From Actinomycetota bacterium (GTDB lineage Bacteria > Actinomycetota > Acidimicrobiia > Acidimicrobiales > Microtrichaceae): a stretch of DNA of 17,697 nt. Shown piece after piece: positions 15,520 to 17,697 of this stretch; positions within the stretch are counted from its first letter, which is position 1, and each line of letters opens with the position of its first letter. Made by a program: the position numbers and the translations under genes. Location of the stretch: the NCBI GenBank assembly GCA_018268735.1, contig JAFDWA010000008.1, forward strand, positions 1-17,697. Direction: 5' to 3'. The notes below the pieces were generated by a model that was given only the letters and a program-made list of their open reading frames with translations, was not told the DNA's origin and made no database searches.

Positions 15520-16082
15520 GCCTCCTCGATCCCCTTGGCCCAGACCACCCCGTTGCGCACGTCGACGTCGATGCGCGTGAGTGGCCGGTCGGGTGGACCG
15601 GCAACGGCGTCGCCGCTGACCGGGTTGAACACACCGTCGTGGCACGGGCAGTAGAGCCGGTCCTGCTCGGGTTGCCAGAACACGACGCAGCCCAGATGCG
15701 TGCAGCGTTGCGAGAACGCCCGCAGCTCACCTCCCTCGAGGTGCAGGAGGATCGCCGGATCGTCCTTCGATGGATAGCGGAACAGGTGGTCGGTGCCCTC
15801 GGGCACTGCGGAGAGCTCCACGATCCGACGGGGTTCGCCGACGTTGGTCCGCTGCATCGACGCCCAGGCCGCGGCACCGATCGATCCCGCTGCGAATGCT
15901 CCCGATGCCGCGAGCAGGTAGCGGGTGAAGTCCCGCCGTGCGACCTGCTCCTCTCCCGAGGACGTCAGCGGGAACTCGTCGTGCCACAGAGGCGCGTCCT
16001 CGGAGCCGTCGCAGCCGATGCACGGCAGATCGGCACTTCCGCTGGGGCCGGCGCCGGCGTGAGGTTCGTCGGTGGCTGTCAT
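15516..16082 (-). CDS. Rieske [2Fe-2S] protein with Tat-like N-terminal anchor
   Basis: This 188-residue protein has a Rieske domain at about 90-186. The cluster motifs are CTHLGC (Cys127, His129, Cys132) and CPCHDG (Cys145, Cys147, His148). Cys127/His129 and Cys145/His148 bind the cluster, while Cys132 and Cys147 can form the disulfide typical of high-potential cytochrome bc-type Rieske proteins. A twin-arginine-like segment, [19 protein letters not shown] (48-66), followed by Ala-rich sequence, suggests Tat export with a retained anchor and the Rieske domain outside. An odd feature is a CIGC pair at Cys21/Cys24 before the anchor, on what would be the cytoplasmic side. The start is ATG at 16082, overlapping the upstream stop as ATGA, with GAGGAGGG a few bases before it; TTG at 16088 is a weaker option. 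Confidence 0.9.
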   Translation of the reverse strand: MTATDEPHAGAGPSGSADLPCIGCDGSEDAPLWHDEFPLTSSGEEQVARRDFTRYLLAASGAFAAGSIGAAAWASMQRTNVGEPRRIVELSAVPEGTDHLFRYPSKDDPAILLHLEGGELRAFSQRCTHLGCVVFWQPEQDRLYCPCHDGVFNPVSGDAVAGPPDRPLTRIDVDVRNGVVWAKGIEEA

Positions 16083-16702
16083 GCCCAACCCTCCTCGATG
16101 CCGAACGGATCGTCCTGCCAGCGCGTCGCGACTTCGGTGCCCATGACGTCGATCGGACCGAGGGTCGCGTCATCGACCACGGTTGCGACCTTGGTGAGGA
16201 CGGGTTGTGAGCCGAATCGGAACTCGTGGATGAGCTCACCCCGACGGTTGCGGCGGTACTCCTCCTCGGTGCCGAACCACAGCGCCTCACTCGGACACAC
16301 CGACGCGCACATGGGAGCCAGTCCGGCAGATGAGCGGTCGTAGCACATGTCGCACTTCATCATCTGGTCCGGGAGGGCGAAGTACTTCGGCACCCCGAAC
16401 GGACAGGCGAGCACGCAGTTCGAGCAGCCGATGCAGCGAGGCTTGAGCGCTGATTGCACCACCCCGTCCTCGTTCTGCTTGATCGCATCCGCGGGACAGA
16501 CCTGAGCGCAGGTCGGGTCCTCGCAGTGCATGCAGACCATCGGAGCAGTGCGCGTGTCCGCCCCACGGTCGACGAACTCGAGGTGGATGAGCGACTGGCC
16601 GCGATGGGTGCCGCACTCCTCACATGCCTGGACGCACGCTTCGCAGCCGATGCAGCGGCTCTGGTCGATGACGAACATCTTGTCGATCACCAGCGGGTTC
16701 AC
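16079..16702 (-). CDS. Four-cluster [4Fe-4S] ferredoxin-like electron-transfer subunit
   Basis: This 207-residue protein resembles the beta subunits of molybdopterin oxidoreductases (DmsB, NrfC, PhsB type). Sixteen cysteines form four cluster sites: 17/20/23/27, 57/60/65/69, 90/93/96/100 and 117/120/132/136. The last has the long C-x2-C-x11-C-x3-C spacing usual for these subunits, and there is an extra Cys at 30. It would wire electrons between the catalytic molybdoenzyme and a membrane or Rieske partner. No signal peptide is seen; such subunits are usually exported, if at all, with the catalytic partner. The GTG start at 16702 overlaps the stop of the molybdoenzyme gene as GTGA, and the stop overlaps the Rieske start as ATGA. 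The C-terminal 60 residues lack cysteines. Confidence 0.92.
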   Translation of the reverse strand: MNPLVIDKMFVIDQSRCIGCEACVQACEECGTHRGQSLIHLEFVDRGADTRTAPMVCMHCEDPTCAQVCPADAIKQNEDGVVQSALKPRCIGCSNCVLACPFGVPKYFALPDQMMKCDMCYDRSSAGLAPMCASVCPSEALWFGTEEEYRRNRRGELIHEFRFGSQPVLTKVATVVDDATLGPIDVMGTEVATRWQDDPFGIEEGWA

Positions 16703-17697
16703 GGCGACGCCTCCTCTCCCCCGTCGTTGGATGACCGTCCCGCAGCGCTGTCGCTGAGCGCGGTGACCCGCTTGTCTCGGATCTCCACGTGCCCCTCCGC
16801 CTTCTCCACCCGGACCGCGGACACCTTGTACTCGGGGATCTTCGACAGGGGGTCGAGCGCCCGGTTGGTGAGCTGGTTCGCGGCGCGGTCCCCAGCCCAG
16901 TGGTACGGGATGAACACCGTGTCGGGACGGATGCTCTCGACCACGCGTGCAGCCAGGGTCATCGACCCCCGCCGGGACGTGACCGCCACCAGGTCGCCGG
17001 TCACGACGCCGAGGCGCTCGGCGAGGCGCGGGTGCATCTCGCACAGCGGCTCGGGGTACTGCTCGACGAGCGCAGCGATGCGACGTGTCTGGGTGCCCGA
17101 CAGGTACTGCGACACCACACGGCCGGTCGTCAACCAGATCGGGTACTCGTCGTCGACGACCTCCGCCGCCTCCCGGAACGGCACCGCGTGGAACCGGGCA
17201 CGACCGTCGGGGTGGGCGAAGCGTCCGCCCTCGTACAGCCTCGGCGTCCCGGGGTGGCCCGGTTCGGGACACGGCCAGAAGATGCCGTGCTCGGCCTCGA
17301 TCCGTTCCCACGTCATGCCGTAGTAGTCCGCAGTGCCGCCGTGGGAAGCCACCTTCATCTCGTCGAAGATCTGCCGGGTGGAGGTGAAGTCGAAGTACTT
17401 CCGTCGCCCGAGCCGGTCCGCGATGTCGACGAAGATCTCCCAGTCCCGACGGGCGTTGCCGGGCGGGTCGACCGCCGCGTTGATCTTGATGGCCCGACCC
17501 TCGACCGACGTAGTGGTCCCCTCGTCCTCCTCCTGCAGCGACCCGGCGAGCACCACGTCCGCGTGTTGGGCGGACTCCGACAGGAAGAAGTCGACCGCCG
17601 TGTAGAACTCGAGGCGGTCGAGCGCCTCTGCGGTGTGCGCTGTGTCGGGCAGCGACACCAGCGGGTTGAAGCAGATCGACAGCAGGCCCTTGATCTC
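16699..17697 (-). CDS. Molybdopterin oxidoreductase, C-terminal part (nitrate-reductase-like), cut by window edge
   Basis: The last 332 residues are in the window; the frame is open to the right edge and the start is outside. Features are [16 protein letters not shown] near the edge, the [19 protein letters not shown] segment that recognises the substrate-channel side of bis-MGD enzymes, and VEGRAIKI. A molybdopterin-dinucleotide binding domain follows ([55 protein letters not shown]), ending with [18 protein letters not shown]. The C-terminal pattern is shared by assimilatory nitrate reductases (NasC/NarB type) and some formate dehydrogenases, so the substrate is not settled. The HPP-family gene in the operon favours nitrate. 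It is the first visible gene of a five-gene overlapping operon. Any Tat signal and the cofactor ligand lie outside the window. Confidence 0.88.
   Translation of the reverse strand, partial: EIKGLLSICFNPLVSLPDTAHTAEALDRLEFYTAVDFFLSESAQHADVVLAGSLQEEDEGTTTSVEGRAIKINAAVDPPGNARRDWEIFVDIADRLGRRKYFDFTSTRQIFDEMKVASHGGTADYYGMTWERIEAEHGIFWPCPEPGHPGTPRLYEGGRFAHPDGRARFHAVPFREAAEVVDDEYPIWLTTGRVVSQYLSGTQTRRIAALVEQYPEPLCEMHPRLAERLGVVTGDLVAVTSRRGSMTLAARVVESIRPDTVFIPYHWAGDRAANQLTNRALDPLSKIPEYKVSAVRVEKAEGHVEIRDKRVTALSDSAAGRSSNDGGEEASP

Noticed and set aside
14718..16343. Long plus-strand open frame (541 codons) opposite the HPP/Rieske operon
   Set aside because: Arg/His/Asp-rich shadow; the minus strand encodes clear HPP, Rieske and ferredoxin motifs.

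Overview
The window is about 17.7 kb of very GC-rich DNA with dense, often overlapping genes (TGATG, ATGA and GTGA stop/start overlaps) and frequent GTG starts. Together with SUF proteins of actinobacterial character, this points to a high-GC actinobacterium. An Acidimicrobiia-type lineage is my guess; nothing in the window fixes the taxon.

Layout. (1) Positions 1-5.2 kb are a mixed metabolic stretch. The 5' end of a TetR-family regulator (-) is divergent from a solitary NuoF-like NADH/FMN/4Fe-4S flavoprotein (+) that carries an unusual C-terminal region resembling a hemerythrin bundle without its iron ligands. Next come a short-chain dehydrogenase (-), a small DUF4190-like membrane protein (-), a PEP mutase/isocitrate lyase-family enzyme (+) and a lipoprotein polysaccharide deacetylase (-). 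(2) At 5.2-6.0 kb is an acyl-CoA thioesterase-like gene (-). It is followed by a gene-free divergent region of about 365 bp with a perfect palindrome and a possible 15-codon leader ORF. (3) At 6.4-10.4 kb is a SUF iron-sulfur cluster assembly operon, sufB-sufC-sufD-sufT, with every junction overlapping. No sufR precedes it, and no cysteine desulfurase (sufS) or sufU/sufE is visible. (4) At 10.6-12.6 kb is a coupled three-gene cassette: two paralogous ferritin-like diiron proteins, each with the full six-ligand set, and a small four-cysteine protein. I cannot assign this cassette to a described pathway, and it is the best candidate here for an undescribed system. (5) At 12.7-14.7 kb are a Ric/YtfE/ScdA-type diiron repair protein and a roughly 12-TM membrane protein. 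(6) At 14.7-17.7 kb (-) is an overlapping operon of a molybdopterin oxidoreductase (cut by the window edge), a four-cluster ferredoxin subunit, a Tat-type Rieske protein, a small two-TM protein and an HPP-family (nitrite-transporter-like) protein. A nitrate-reductase-like electron-transfer complex is the most economical reading.

How the parts fit. From 6.3 kb rightward almost every gene makes, repairs or uses iron centres: SUF assembly, Ric repair, two diiron enzymes, a multi-Fe-S redox complex. The suf and ric upstream regions share a gapped motif, TAGTC-N4-CTAGA, in otherwise GC-rich DNA, which suggests one regulator controls building and repairing Fe centres. Ric (nitrosative damage repair) next to an HPP protein and a molybdoenzyme adds a possible nitrogen-oxide theme.

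No rRNA, tRNA, CRISPR array, transposase or phage gene was seen. Two sets of short tandem repeats (18 bp and 16 bp) overlap the stop codons of two consecutive minus-strand genes.
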